Positions 32,223-40,412 are shown, counted from the first letter of the stretch. The stretch: DNA of 57,185 nt from DAOUBF01 sp034432795 (GCA_034432795.1 DAOUBF010000041.1:1-57185); one strand, 5' to 3'. Notes: generated by a model not told the origin, from the sequence alone. Numbers and translations: made by a program.

Positions 32223-33822
32223 AACCTATTTCAAAAGTGTTCCCTTGCAGCCCAGCGAGGGCCCTCACTCCTCCCCCCTCTGTGGGGGAGGGGTGGGGGG
32301 TAGAATCACCCCCTCCCTGCCCCTCCCCCATCCAGGGGGAGGGAACTGGCTTCACTCCCTCCTCCCCCTTGTGGGGGAGGGTTGGAGTGGGGGGGTAAAT
32401 CTGTGATCTGCTGAGGTTGGTAAATAGGTTCTGATCAAACGCTGTCTGCAACACCTTGCTCCCCACCTGGGCGGCTTGTGCGGCAGAGGCACTGTCCTCA
32501 ATCAGCACAGCAATGGCATAGCGCGGCGCGTTGGCCGGGGCGAAGCCGATGAACCAGGCGTGGTATCTATCCGGCCCGGCCAGGGCAGTCCCGGCGTGCC
32601 CGGCCACTGCAACGTCCGGCACGTTGGCCGCCTGGGCCGCGCCGTCAGTCACCGCCTGGCGCATGGCCCCGGCCAGCGCCTGAGCCACTGCAGGTGTGAG
32701 GACCAGCCTGGCGCTTTGAAGCGCGGCAGGCTGCCAGGTGCTCCCCCCCGCCGATTCCGCCTGAACAGCCTCAACCAGATAAGGCTGGGGCCGATAGCCT
32801 TCTTCCGCAATCGTAGCAGCCACCAGGGCCATGTGCAAGGGAGTGATAATCAATTCCCCCTGACCCGCTGCAGCCAGGCGTAGCGCCTCCCCATTGGCGG
32901 GGGACCGTCCAATAACGCCGGCAGCCGTGGGGATGGGCAGGCTGGGCGCCTGGTCCAGGCCGAAGCGCGCCCAGGTTTCCCGCAGCCTGTCTATACCTAG
33001 GCGCGGCCCCAATTCGGCGAAGGGGGAGGGGCAGGCGTTGGCGTAAACAGCCAGATAGCTGGCGGCGGAGACGTTGCCTGGAATACGCGCGCAAGACAGT
33101 CGCCCGCCGGAAAGCTCCAGCGGCTGGGTCGCCTTCGGTGCGGGGTCGTCCAGCGCGATCACCCCCTGTTCCAGTGCCGCTGCCAAAACCACCGTCTCCA
33201 GCGCAGCGCCCGGCTGGTAGAGGCCCTGGGTGGCGCGGTTGAGCAGAGGCGCGCCCGGGTCCGCCCGCAATGCCTCAAAGGTCTCATCCAGGCGGTTGGG
33301 GTCATAGGTGGGGTGGCTGGCCAGGGCGCGGATGGCGCCGTCGGGCAGGCTGAGCAGCACCACTGCGCCGCGCCGCTCGCCCAGGGCGACATCGGCGGCC
33401 TGTTGCAGGGCCAGGTCAAGCGTCAGGCGCACGTCACGGCCCTGGGGTGGGCGTTGCAGCCAGGCGTCCCATTGTGCCCGCCAGAAGTCGCTGGATGTGC
33501 CTCGCAGGGTGGCATCATAGGCCGCTTCCACGCCCAGCAGGCCGTAGCGCAGGCTATAGTAGCCGATGGCAGGCGCGGCCTGGGGATAGGGGTAATGGCG
33601 GATGAACGCACCGGGCGAACCGACGGTCTCGGCCAGAACATGGCCGTTTCGGTCCAGGATGCGACCGCGTTGGATGCGACGCTCGGCCAGGATGGTGCGG
33701 GGGTTGTCCTCCCGGCTGGCCAGCGCCGGCGCCTGAACCACACCCCAGTAGCCGAGGAGCGCCCCGACGACGGCGAAGCCGATCAGAAGGAGCAGGGTGA
33801 GCCGCTGGAGATTACGCTGCAT
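32206..33822 (-). CDS. PbpA-like protein with degenerate transpeptidase motifs
   Basis: 538 aa. One N-terminal membrane helix, then the PBP dimerisation region (RGRILDRNGHVLA, YYSLRYGLLGVEAAYDATLRG) and a transpeptidase-like domain. All three catalytic motifs are changed: SxxK is AALE (206-209, in QPGAALETV); SxN is ACP (263-265, in YANACPSPF); KTG is HAG (409-411, in AVAGHAGTALAG). The surrounding fold motifs (HAWFIGFAP) are kept, so this looks like a real pseudo-enzyme. It follows rodA with an 11-base overlap and probably serves as RodA's structural partner. The C-terminal tail is repeat-encoded and overlaps the MTA deaminase stop on the other strand by 17 bases. Confidence 0.9.
   Translation of the reverse strand: MQRNLQRLTLLLLIGFAVVGALLGYWGVVQAPALASREDNPRTILAERRIQRGRILDRNGHVLAETVGSPGAFIRHYPYPQAAPAIGYYSLRYGLLGVEAAYDATLRGTSSDFWRAQWDAWLQRPPQGRDVRLTLDLALQQAADVALGERRGAVVLLSLPDGAIRALASHPTYDPNRLDETFEALRADPGAPLLNRATQGLYQPGAALETVVLAAALEQGVIALDDPAPKATQPLELSGGRLSCARIPGNVSAASYLAVYANACPSPFAELGPRLGIDRLRETWARFGLDQAPSLPIPTAAGVIGRSPANGEALRLAAAGQGELIITPLHMALVAATIAEEGYRPQPYLVEAVQAESAGGSTWQPAALQSARLVLTPAVAQALAGAMRQAVTDGAAQAANVPDVAVAGHAGTALAGPDRYHAWFIGFAPANAPRYAIAVLIEDSASAAQAAQVGSKVLQTAFDQNLFTNLSRSQIYPPTPTLPHKGEEGVKPVPSPWMGEGQGGGDSTPHPSPTEGGGVRALAGLQGNTFEIGSMDRW
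32262..32400. repeat. Family C tandem inverted repeats at the PBP 3' end
   Basis: Three CTCCCCC-GTGGGGGAGG-type units in alternating orientation. They encode the last 50 or so residues of the PBP-like protein (PTPTLPHKGEEG, PSPWMGEGQGGG, HPSPTEGGG). Confidence 0.75.
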
Positions 33823-35170
33823 CGCTGGACACCTGAATGAGCAGGCCGATCATGATGAAGCTGACCAGGAGCGAACTGCCGCCATAGCTCAAGAAAGGCA
33901 GCGTCACGCCGGTGAGCGGGATCAGCCGGATGTTGCCTCCCATGATGATCAGCGCCTGGGCGCCGAAGACCAGCGCGATGCCCCCAGCGAGGAGGGTACG
34001 AAAGGCTGTATGGGCCAGGATGGCGGCGCGGGCGGCGCGGACCACCAGGACAGCGAAGCCCGCGATCACCGCGAATGCGCCCGCCAGGCCAAATTCCTCG
34101 GTCAGGGCCGCGAAGACGAAGTCGCTGTGGGCCACAGGGACAAGGGTCGGCGCCCCCAGGCCCAGCCCCCGGCCCAGCACACCACCGGCGGCGACAGCGT
34201 AGAGGGACTGCACGATCTGGAAAGCGCGGGTGCGTGTCTCCGGCCAGGGATTCAGCCAGGCATCTACGCGCAGGCGCACGACATCAAACAGCGCGTAGCC
34301 GAGGAGGCCCCCGATGAGCAGGAGGAGGAGACCCGCGAGCAGGTAGCGGGCCTGGCCGCTGGCCAGATAGAGCATACCCAGGAAGACAATGAAGAACAGC
34401 GAGGCTGCGCCCAGGTCGCGCTGCCAGATGAGCAGGATGACGCAAAGCCCCCACATGACGAGCAGAGGAGCCAGATAGGGGGCGGAGGAAGGAAGACGGA
34501 GGATGGAGGCCATTCGCCTTCTGTTCTCTGTCTTCTGCCCATCGTCGTCCGTCTGCTCCAGCAGCATTTCGCGCTTCTCATGGAGGTAGCTGGCCAGATA
34601 AACGACGAGCAGGAGTTTCAGGAATTCGGAGGGCTGGAAGTAGATGCCGCCCAGGTTGAGCCACAGGCGCGGCCCATCCCCCAGGGGGTTCACGCCCAGC
34701 AGGAGCGTGGCTGCCAGGAGCGCCAGGCCCAGGGTGAGCCAGGTGTAGCGGAAGCGGCGCAACCAGCGCAGGTCGGGCGGCAGGATCACCACCGCCACCA
34801 GCCCCAGTGTGGCCACCACCAGCCAGGTGAGTTGCTGGCCGAGCAATGCGGGCGCCAGCCGGTCCATGAGGATCACACCCCAGCCCGCGAATGTACCGGC
34901 TAAAGGCAGGAGGATCGGGTCATGGATAGGGCGGAGGCGGCTTAACACGAAGTGGGCCAGGGCCATGCAAGCGGCCCAGACCAGCGGGATGGCGATCTCC
35001 AACAGGCGGATTTCGCCGCGCACGCCCGTTAAGGTCAGGATATTCAGGATCAGGAACAGCCCTCCCAGCGCCAAAAGTGTGCGTTCCTGGCGTTGGATGC
35101 GCTCGGCGCGGCTCTCCAGGTAGGGCGGGAGGCGGGCCGGGCGCGGGAGAAGGGCAGCCCATGTAGCCAT
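33812..35170 (-). CDS. rodA: RodA/FtsW-family peptidoglycan polymerase (SEDS)
   Basis: 452 aa, about ten to twelve membrane helices. SEDS features: GDGPRLWLNLGGIYFQPSEFLKL (mid), GRGLGLGAPTLVPVAHSDFVFAALTEEFGLAG, and IRLIPLTGVTLPFLSYGGSSLLVSF at the C-terminus. These flippase/glycosyltransferases polymerise glycan strands with a partner PBP. The partner gene here is the degenerate PBP. A cytoplasmic loop (LEQTDDDGQKTENRRRM, about 203-230) is encoded by a family A repeat inserted in frame. The gene begins 7 bases after the MTA phosphorylase stop. Confidence 0.93.
   Translation of the reverse strand: MATWAALLPRPARLPPYLESRAERIQRQERTLLALGGLFLILNILTLTGVRGEIRLLEIAIPLVWAACMALAHFVLSRLRPIHDPILLPLAGTFAGWGVILMDRLAPALLGQQLTWLVVATLGLVAVVILPPDLRWLRRFRYTWLTLGLALLAATLLLGVNPLGDGPRLWLNLGGIYFQPSEFLKLLLVVYLASYLHEKREMLLEQTDDDGQKTENRRRMASILRLPSSAPYLAPLLVMWGLCVILLIWQRDLGAASLFFIVFLGMLYLASGQARYLLAGLLLLLIGGLLGYALFDVVRLRVDAWLNPWPETRTRAFQIVQSLYAVAAGGVLGRGLGLGAPTLVPVAHSDFVFAALTEEFGLAGAFAVIAGFAVLVVRAARAAILAHTAFRTLLAGGIALVFGAQALIIMGGNIRLIPLTGVTLPFLSYGGSSLLVSFIMIGLLIQVSSDAA
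34478..34560. repeat. Family A repeat inside rodA
   Basis: AGGAAGGAAGACGGAGGATGG and, inverted, CCTTCTGTTCTCTGTCTTCTGCCCATCGTCGTCCGTCTGC. It keeps frame and encodes a loop between membrane helices. Homologues without the repeat would be expected to lack these residues. Confidence 0.7.
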
Positions 35171-35177
35171 TGTGCAT

Positions 35178-36056
35178 TTAGGGCGAATACGGCAGGTAGC
35201 GCCCGATCAGCGGCGCCAGGCTGCGGCGGATCGTGTTCGGGACCATCTCCGGCGCGGTGACGATAGCGTTGGCCAGGGCGCTGCCGCAGGTGCAGGTGCG
35301 CGGTTTCTCCGCCAGGTCTTTGACGAGTTCTGCCAACGCCTGCTGGGCGATGGCCGTGTTCTGGTTCAGAACGCGGATGATCATCTCCACCGTGACCGGC
35401 TCTTCGGCTTCGTGCCAGACGTCGTAATCGGTGACATGGGCCATGGTGGCGTAGCACATCTCGGCCTCGCGGGCCAGGAAAGCTTCGGGGCAGGCGGTCA
35501 TGCCGATGATGTCCATGCCCCACTGACGGAAGAGGTGGGATTCGGCTTTGGTGCTGAAGCGTGGCCCCTCAATGGTAATGAATTTGCCCCCTGCGTGAAC
35601 GGTGGCTCCAGTGCGGCGTACGGCGGCGAGCAGGTCGGCGCTCAAGTCCTTGCAGAACGGCTCGGCTATGCTGATGTGGACGACGATGCCGTTGCCGAAG
35701 AACGTGGCAGGCCGCTTCCCCTTCGTATAGTCAAAAAGCTGATTGGGCACGACGATATGGCCGGGGGCGTAGTCCTCGCGCAGGCTGCCGCAGGCGCTCA
35801 CCGAAATGACGCGCTCCACCCCCAGGGTCTTGAGGGCGAAGATATTGGCGCGGTAATTCAATTCGCTGGGCATGTGCCGGTGGCCACGACCGTGGCGGGC
35901 CAGGAAGGCCACGCGCACGCCAGAGAGTGTGCCAATGACGATGGCATCGCTGGGAGAGCCAAAGGGCGTTTCAATGGTGCGCTCCTCAATGTCCGAGAGG
36001 CCGGGCATCTGGTACAGCCCGGAGCCACCGATGATGCCGATCTTGACAGGCTCCAT
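35178..36056 (-). CDS. mtnP: S-methyl-5'-thioadenosine phosphorylase
   Basis: 292 aa. Trimeric PNP/MTAP family: KIGIIGGSGLYQMPGL (phosphate site), VAFLARHGRGHRHMPSELNYRANIFALKTLGVERVISVSACGSL, the catalytic region GKFITIEGPRFSTKAES, and GMTACPEAFLAREAEMCYATMAHVTDYD. It cleaves MTA (from polyamine synthesis or SAM chemistry) to methylthioribose 1-phosphate and adenine. The related MTI or purine phosphorylase activity cannot be excluded. It follows the SDR gene by 2 bases and precedes rodA. The MTA/SAH deaminase lies on the other side of this cluster. Confidence 0.95.
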   Translation of the reverse strand: MEPVKIGIIGGSGLYQMPGLSDIEERTIETPFGSPSDAIVIGTLSGVRVAFLARHGRGHRHMPSELNYRANIFALKTLGVERVISVSACGSLREDYAPGHIVVPNQLFDYTKGKRPATFFGNGIVVHISIAEPFCKDLSADLLAAVRRTGATVHAGGKFITIEGPRFSTKAESHLFRQWGMDIIGMTACPEAFLAREAEMCYATMAHVTDYDVWHEAEEPVTVEMIIRVLNQNTAIAQQALAELVKDLAEKPRTCTCGSALANAIVTAPEMVPNTIRRSLAPLIGRYLPYSP

Positions 36057-36058
36057 GC

Positions 36059-36850
36059 TTACATCACCCCCTTCACAATACCGCCATCAATCTGCAAGGT
36101 CACGCCGTTGACGTAACTTGCGGCCGGTGAAGCCAGGAAGACAACCACATTGGCGAACTCCTCCGGCCTGCCCATGCGCCCCAGGGGGATCTGGCGGGTG
36201 ATATTCTCGGTGACCTGTTGCACGCTGATGTTTTGGCGGATGGCGCGGTCGCGGATAAGCTGGTCCACGCGCTCGGTGTGGAACCAGCCAGGGGCGACGG
36301 CGTTGACACGGATGCCATCCGCACCCAGCTCGTTCGCCAGCGTCTTGGCCAGGCCGACGACAGCCAGGCGCACGGCGTTGGAGAGGACCAGGGCCTGCTC
36401 CGGCTGTTTGACCGTGAAGGAGGTCATCATGACGATACTGCCGCCCCCCTGGCGGCGCATGTAGGGCAGCGCCGTGTAGCACAGGCGCACGGCGCTCATC
36501 AGGTTGAGCTGGATGGCCGCCTCCCAATCCTCTATCTTCACATCAATGAAGCGACCCGGTGCCGGGCCACCCGCGTTGGTCACCAGGATGTCAATGCGGT
36601 TGTATTCGCTGATGACCTCATCTATCAGCCCGTTGATGCTCTCTGGGATGGTCACATCACAGGTCGTGGCGAGCACATCCACACCGGTGGCCTCGCGGAT
36701 CTCGCGGGCGGCGTTGCGTAGCGCATCCGGGCTGCGCGCCGAGATAGCCACTTTCGCCCCTTCGCGGGCGAAGGCCAGGGCCACGGCTTTGCCCAGTCCC
36801 CGGCTGGCGCCGGTGACCACGGCCACTTTATCACGCAGACCTAAATCCAT
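36059..36850 (-). CDS. Short-chain dehydrogenase/reductase with atypical active site
   Basis: 263 aa from the ATG at 36850 (GAGGAGGGAG upstream; an earlier ATG adds five residues). Rossmann start VAVVTGASRGLGKAVALAFA, NAG motif TNAGGPAPG, and DGIRVNAVAPGWFHTERV. The catalytic YxxxK is replaced: the aligned segment LSNAVRLAVVGLAK has Ser and Arg instead of Tyr and Lys. Such SDRs (3-oxoacyl-ACP-reductase-like) are known, and their reaction is uncertain. It lies between the FHA and MTAP genes and is probably co-transcribed. Confidence 0.92.
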   Translation of the reverse strand: MDLGLRDKVAVVTGASRGLGKAVALAFAREGAKVAISARSPDALRNAAREIREATGVDVLATTCDVTIPESINGLIDEVISEYNRIDILVTNAGGPAPGRFIDVKIEDWEAAIQLNLMSAVRLCYTALPYMRRQGGGSIVMMTSFTVKQPEQALVLSNAVRLAVVGLAKTLANELGADGIRVNAVAPGWFHTERVDQLIRDRAIRQNISVQQVTENITRQIPLGRMGRPEEFANVVVFLASPAASYVNGVTLQIDGGIVKGVM

Positions 36851-36883
36851 AGTCTCCCTCCTCAATTGGTGGTAGGTGTTAGT

Positions 36884-37333
36884 TCATTCCAGTTCCACTT
36901 TGAGTTGAACGCGGCCAATGCTGATGATGTCGCCAGCGCTGGCCACGACAGGCTCGGTGATGGGCACGCCATTCAGAAACGTGCCATTGCGACTGCCCAG
37001 GTCCTCCAGCCACCATTGGTTGCCGCGCAGGCTCAACAGGGCGTGCTCACCGGAGGCGTAGCTGTCGGGCAGGGTCACCGTATTCGTCGGCGCGCGCCCC
37101 AGCGACGTTACCGGCTGAAGTGGAAAGACGGTGCCCTCCGGCAAGCCGGTGCCATCGGCGGCGATCACCACCAGCCGGCCATAGCTGCGCCCCCGCGCTG
37201 CCGATTCGCTCGCGGTGGCCCGCAGGTCGCGCCAGAGGATGACGAACAGGCCGATCAAGAACGCATACAGACTGGCTGCGACAGCCAGCCGCAGGACAAG
37301 CAAAGCCGTTTCTCTATCCGTTTCAATCCCCAC
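36884..37333 (-). CDS. Membrane-anchored FHA-domain protein
   Basis: 149 aa. One membrane helix (about 10-33), then an FHA domain (about 75-147) with the phosphothreonine-binding residues in SLGRAPTNTVTLPDSYASGEHALL and DLGSRNGTFLNG. FHA domains read Thr-phosphorylated proteins. In Actinobacteria, FHA, RodA and PbpA genes lie beside Ser/Thr kinases that control the cell wall; no kinase is in this window. Probably heads the cell-wall operon (FHA, SDR, mtnP, rodA, PBP-like). Confidence 0.93.
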   Translation of the reverse strand: MGIETDRETALLVLRLAVAASLYAFLIGLFVILWRDLRATASESAARGRSYGRLVVIAADGTGLPEGTVFPLQPVTSLGRAPTNTVTLPDSYASGEHALLSLRGNQWWLEDLGSRNGTFLNGVPITEPVVASAGDIISIGRVQLKVELE

Positions 37334-37488
37334 CTGGCCCTCAAGCCGGGTGCCACCTTAGTTTCCTTGATCCGGAGGTAATCCGTTGGGTACTTTAATA
37401 TCCTAGTGTAACATGGGCTACGCGGTAGGGCAAACTCGGAGCCTGATGCCGGGTTTCGCCTGGTTTCCTCAAGGATCCAGGGAACTGG

Positions 37489-37497
37489 TGTTATAAT
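37489..37497 (+). promoter_or_regulatory. Extended -10 promoter of the aminotransferase gene
   Basis: TGTTATAAT (37489-37497): TG one base before TATAAT. The -35 region is weak (TCAAGG at 37469). Transcription would begin near 37504, at the ATG (37505), so the mRNA may be leaderless. Confidence 0.55.
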
Positions 37498-37504
37498 GGG
37501 GCGT

Positions 37505-38338
37505 ATGGTGAACATCTATCGGGTCATCAACGGGCAGGCTCAGCCCTGGGAGCTTCCTGCCCGCACGCTGGCGGAGGCTTCGCTGGCCCTTCCTCAGGGC
37601 GTCTATACCACGTTGCGCATTTATCCGGAAGGCTATGTCGTGCGCCTGGACGACCACCTGGCGCGGCTGGAGTCCTCCGCCCGTATCCTGGGGCGGCCTT
37701 TGGGGCTGGACCGGGCCGAGGCCCGCAGTGCGCTGAGGCAGGCCTTCTGGCACTCGGGGTTTCCCCAGGCGCGTGCCCGGCTGACGGCCATGCCCCCGCC
37801 AAAACCCGGCCCTGCCGACGTGAGCATCGCATTGGAGGAATTCCTCCCCCCCGATCCGGAGATTTATACACAGGGTGTCCGCGTCCGCACGATTGGGGCG
37901 CTGCGCACCCACCACCCCCAGGCCAAGACGACGGATTTCATTGCCCTGTCGCGCCGCCTTTACCGCGAAATACCCCCTGACACCTATGAACTGCTCATGG
38001 TGGATGAGGGTGGCCGTATCCTGGAGGGCCTGACGAGCAACTTTTTCGCGCTGAAGGAGGGGGCGGTTTACACGGCCGGGCATGATGTGTTGGAGGGCGT
38101 GACACGGGGGATCGTGATTGAACTGGCCGCTCGCCTGCTTCCGGTGCGGCTGGAATCGGTGCGGCAAGATGAGGTGGCCCGGCTCAACGAAGCCTTTATC
38201 ACCAGTTCCTCCCGTGAGATTGTGCCGGTTGTGGCGATTGACGACGTGACTATTGGCGACGGTCGCCCCGGCCCAATTACACGCCGCCTGCTGGAGACCT
38301 ATCGCGCCCAGATACGCAGGGAGTGGCAGCGTTTGTAA
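37505..38338 (+). CDS. Class IV PLP-dependent aminotransferase
   Basis: 277 aa from ATG 37505; an ATG at 37496 lies inside the promoter. Fold type IV: DDHLARLESSARILG (N-terminal substrate motif), the PLP Lys region THHPQAKTTDFIALSRR, and EGLTSNFFALKEGAVYTAGHDVLEGVTRG. Family members are branched-chain aminotransferase, D-alanine aminotransferase and 4-amino-4-deoxychorismate lyase. The length and the LTSNFF motif do not decide between them. The stop is followed by a family A repeat. Confidence 0.92.
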   Translation: MVNIYRVINGQAQPWELPARTLAEASLALPQGVYTTLRIYPEGYVVRLDDHLARLESSARILGRPLGLDRAEARSALRQAFWHSGFPQARARLTAMPPPKPGPADVSIALEEFLPPDPEIYTQGVRVRTIGALRTHHPQAKTTDFIALSRRLYREIPPDTYELLMVDEGGRILEGLTSNFFALKEGAVYTAGHDVLEGVTRGIVIELAARLLPVRLESVRQDEVARLNEAFITSSSREIVPVVAIDDVTIGDGRPGPITRRLLETYRAQIRREWQRL

Positions 38339-38342
38339 CCGG

Positions 38343-38396
38343 GGGCAGACGACAGCCTGCAGCCGTCCGCCGTCTGTCGTCAGTCGTCTATCATGC
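38343..38396. repeat. Family A repeat, aminotransferase / rhomboid junction
   Basis: GGCAGACGACAGCCTGCAGCCGTCCGCCGTCTGTCGTCAGTCGTCTATCATG. On the minus strand the edge TGATAGACGACTGACG supplies the stop codon of the rhomboid gene. Confidence 0.7.
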
Positions 38397-39176
38397 CCCT
38401 GCCTGCCAGCGCAGAGTGATCACCCAGACCGCTGCCACCAGCGTGGCCACACACAGCACAATGGCCGGGAGTTGCCGCGCCAGCGAGTTACGGTCCACAA
38501 CGAGAGGCTGGGCCAGCGGGCCGACTCGTTCAACCCCATAATCGGGGGCAAGCAGCGCGCCGGTCACCAGGCCCCCGATGAATCCGCCCAGATGCGCCCA
38601 GTTGTCAATCCGCCCGCGTAGTGACAGGCCCAAAATGAAGTTGATCAGCGCCACAGTGAGGGCGTTGATGAGTTGGTGGCGTCCAAAGCGAAGTTGATCG
38701 CGATAGCGATATGAATAGGCGATGAGCGCGCCCAGCAGGCCGAAAATCGCGCCGGAAGCGCCTACGGAGGGCACACGCGCCGGGCCGAGGGCATAGCTCA
38801 GCACGCTCCCTGCCAGTCCGCTGAGCAGGTAGATGATGAGGAAGCGTGCGGAGGCATAGGTGGCTTCAATCTGCGGCCCCAGGATGTAGAGGGCGTACAT
38901 GTTGAAGAACAGGTGCAGAGGCAGGGGCGCGTCGTGCAGGAACATGGCCGTCAACAGGCGCCAGTACTCGCCTGCGGCCACGCGCGCGTTGATCTTCACA
39001 CCGAAGGTGAGCACGGCATCGCTCAGGCTGCCCCCAAACAGCCCCAGTTCTACCAGCCAGATGAACATGTTTACCCCGATCAGGATGTAGGTCCAACGTG
39101 GCCGGGTGAGCGGCAGGGCCAGGTAGGCGAGATAGGGCGGACCGGGTTCGCGGGGTGGTAAGCCTGGCTCGTTCAT
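38391..39176 (-). CDS. Rhomboid-family intramembrane serine protease
   Basis: 261 aa from the ATG at 39176, which overlaps the gmk stop as ATGA. Six or seven membrane helices. Catalytic Ser141 in VGASGAIFGLLG and His195 in NWAHLGGFIGG; the oxyanion HLFFNMYAL motif is present in helix 2. It cleaves transmembrane segments; the substrate is unknown. Its stop codon is part of a family A repeat. Confidence 0.95.
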   Translation of the reverse strand: MNEPGLPPREPGPPYLAYLALPLTRPRWTYILIGVNMFIWLVELGLFGGSLSDAVLTFGVKINARVAAGEYWRLLTAMFLHDAPLPLHLFFNMYALYILGPQIEATYASARFLIIYLLSGLAGSVLSYALGPARVPSVGASGAIFGLLGALIAYSYRYRDQLRFGRHQLINALTVALINFILGLSLRGRIDNWAHLGGFIGGLVTGALLAPDYGVERVGPLAQPLVVDRNSLARQLPAIVLCVATLVAAVWVITLRWQAGA

Positions 39177-39904
39177 AGCACAATCCTGCGCGGTTTGGTG
39201 CGGCAATGCTCGGCTTTGATGATCGCCATGATCTGATCTACTGTCTCATCCACCTTGCCTGCGCGGTTGACCACGAAGTAATCAAACTCCGGCAGGCGAC
39301 GCATCTCCTGGCGGGCGGTGGCGATGCGCATCTTGAGCGCGTCGGCTGTCTCGGTCTGGCGTGCCCGCAGCCGCTCCATCAACTCCTCTTCAGAAGGCGT
39401 GGTCATGAAGATGAGCACGGCCTCAGGTACAAGCCTGCGAATCGTGGCTGCGCCCTGCACATCAATGCGCATGATGACATCTTTGCCGCTGGCCAGCGCC
39501 TGGCGCACCTGCTCCTTGGGGATGCCCTTGTAATCACCGTACACAATGGCATACTCTAACAATTCGCCGCGTTCAATCATCTCGGCGAACTCGCCCACCG
39601 AGACGAAGAAATAGTCCACGCCGTGAACTTCGCCGGGGCGCTGGGGGCGCGTCGTGGCTGTGACCACGAAGTGGAGAGGCAGGTTGAGTTCTTTCATGCG
39701 CCTGAGCACGGTGTCCTTGCCCACGCCGGAGGGGCCGGAGAGCACAATGAGCAGCGGTTGCTCGGGGGGGAGATAGGCCTGGAACTCCGGGCTGACCTCA
39801 CCATCGGGATTGGCCGACTCAGGCGATCCTGGTTCCCGTGATCCTTGTAAATAATCCTTTGAGTGCCTTATAATGGGGGGAGTTGGATCAGCGCTTTCGT
39901 CCAT
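39173..39904 (-). CDS. gmk: Guanylate kinase with N-terminal extension
   Basis: 243 aa if the ATG at 39904 is used. P-loop VLSGPSGVGKDTVLRRM starts near residue 54, so a 50-residue polar extension (Pro/Asp/Glu/Ser-rich) precedes the usual gmk start. The rest is normal: FVVTATTRPQRPGEVHGVDYFFV, GDYKGIPKEQV, FIVNRAG-like FDYFVVNRAGKVDET. It makes GDP from GMP and ATP. No other good start codon is seen between the ATG and the P-loop. The extension region overlaps the divergent FmdB promoter. The stop is coupled to the rhomboid start (ATGA). Confidence 0.93.
   Translation of the reverse strand: MDESADPTPPIIRHSKDYLQGSREPGSPESANPDGEVSPEFQAYLPPEQPLLIVLSGPSGVGKDTVLRRMKELNLPLHFVVTATTRPQRPGEVHGVDYFFVSVGEFAEMIERGELLEYAIVYGDYKGIPKEQVRQALASGKDVIMRIDVQGAATIRRLVPEAVLIFMTTPSEEELMERLRARQTETADALKMRIATARQEMRRLPEFDYFVVNRAGKVDETVDQIMAIIKAEHCRTKPRRIVL
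39845..39874 (+). promoter_or_regulatory. Promoter of the FmdB-type gene
   Basis: TTGTAA at 39845-39850, an 18-nt spacer, TATAAT at 39869-39874. It lies inside the N-terminal extension of the divergent gmk gene. Confidence 0.65.
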
Positions 39905-39915
39905 AGGGGGATCCC

Positions 39916-40320
39916 ATGCCGATTTACGAGTATCGCTGCAACCAATGTGGCAAACGCATTTCCGCGTTGGTGCGTAATATGGAGGAGCGTGACACCGCTG
40001 TACCGACCTGCCCGCGCTGCGGCAGCACCGATGTCCGCCGCCTGATGTCCCGTGTGGCAGTTCTGCGTTCGGAAGAGAGCCGCCTGGAAAGCCTGGCCGA
40101 CCCTTCGTCCCTGGCCGACCTGGATGAGAGCGATCCGCGCTCGCTGGGGCGCTGGATGCGTCGCATGAGCCAGGAGATGGGCGAGGACCTGGGCCCGGAG
40201 TTTGATGAGGTGGTGGGCCGCCTGGAGGCCGGGGAAAGCCCGGAGTCCATTGAGGAGCGCCTGCCCGAATTGGGCGGTGGGATGGAGAGCGATAGCTTCT
40301 CGGATGACACGGACTTTTAG
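39916..40320 (+). CDS. FmdB-type zinc-ribbon protein
   Basis: 134 aa. N-terminal zinc ribbon MPIYEYRCNQCGKRISALV with partner CPRCGSTDVRRLMSRV (CxxC pairs), as in the FmdB/CxxC_CxxC_SSSS family of putative regulators. The rest is an acidic, probably disordered tail rich in Asp, Glu, Ser and Leu. The function is unknown; DNA or protein binding is guessed. Its start is 11 bases from the divergent gmk start. Confidence 0.88.
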   Translation: MPIYEYRCNQCGKRISALVRNMEERDTAVPTCPRCGSTDVRRLMSRVAVLRSEESRLESLADPSSLADLDESDPRSLGRWMRRMSQEMGEDLGPEFDEVVGRLEAGESPESIEERLPELGGGMESDSFSDDTDF

Positions 40321-40329
40321 CTTTGCTCC

Positions 40330-40412
40330 TCCACTGCAAAGACGCGGAGAGCGCAGAGACCCCACAGTTTTTATATACTCTGCGTCCTCTGCGCCTCTGC
40401 GGTGAGAAATTC
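40330..40412. repeat. Family B (CGCAGAG) repeat at the tmk 3' end
   Basis: Left arm CACTGCAAAGACGCGGAGAGCGCAGAG, right arm ACTCTGCGTCCTCTGCGCCTCTGCGGTGAGAA. It encodes the last ten residues of the thymidylate kinase. Confidence 0.75.
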
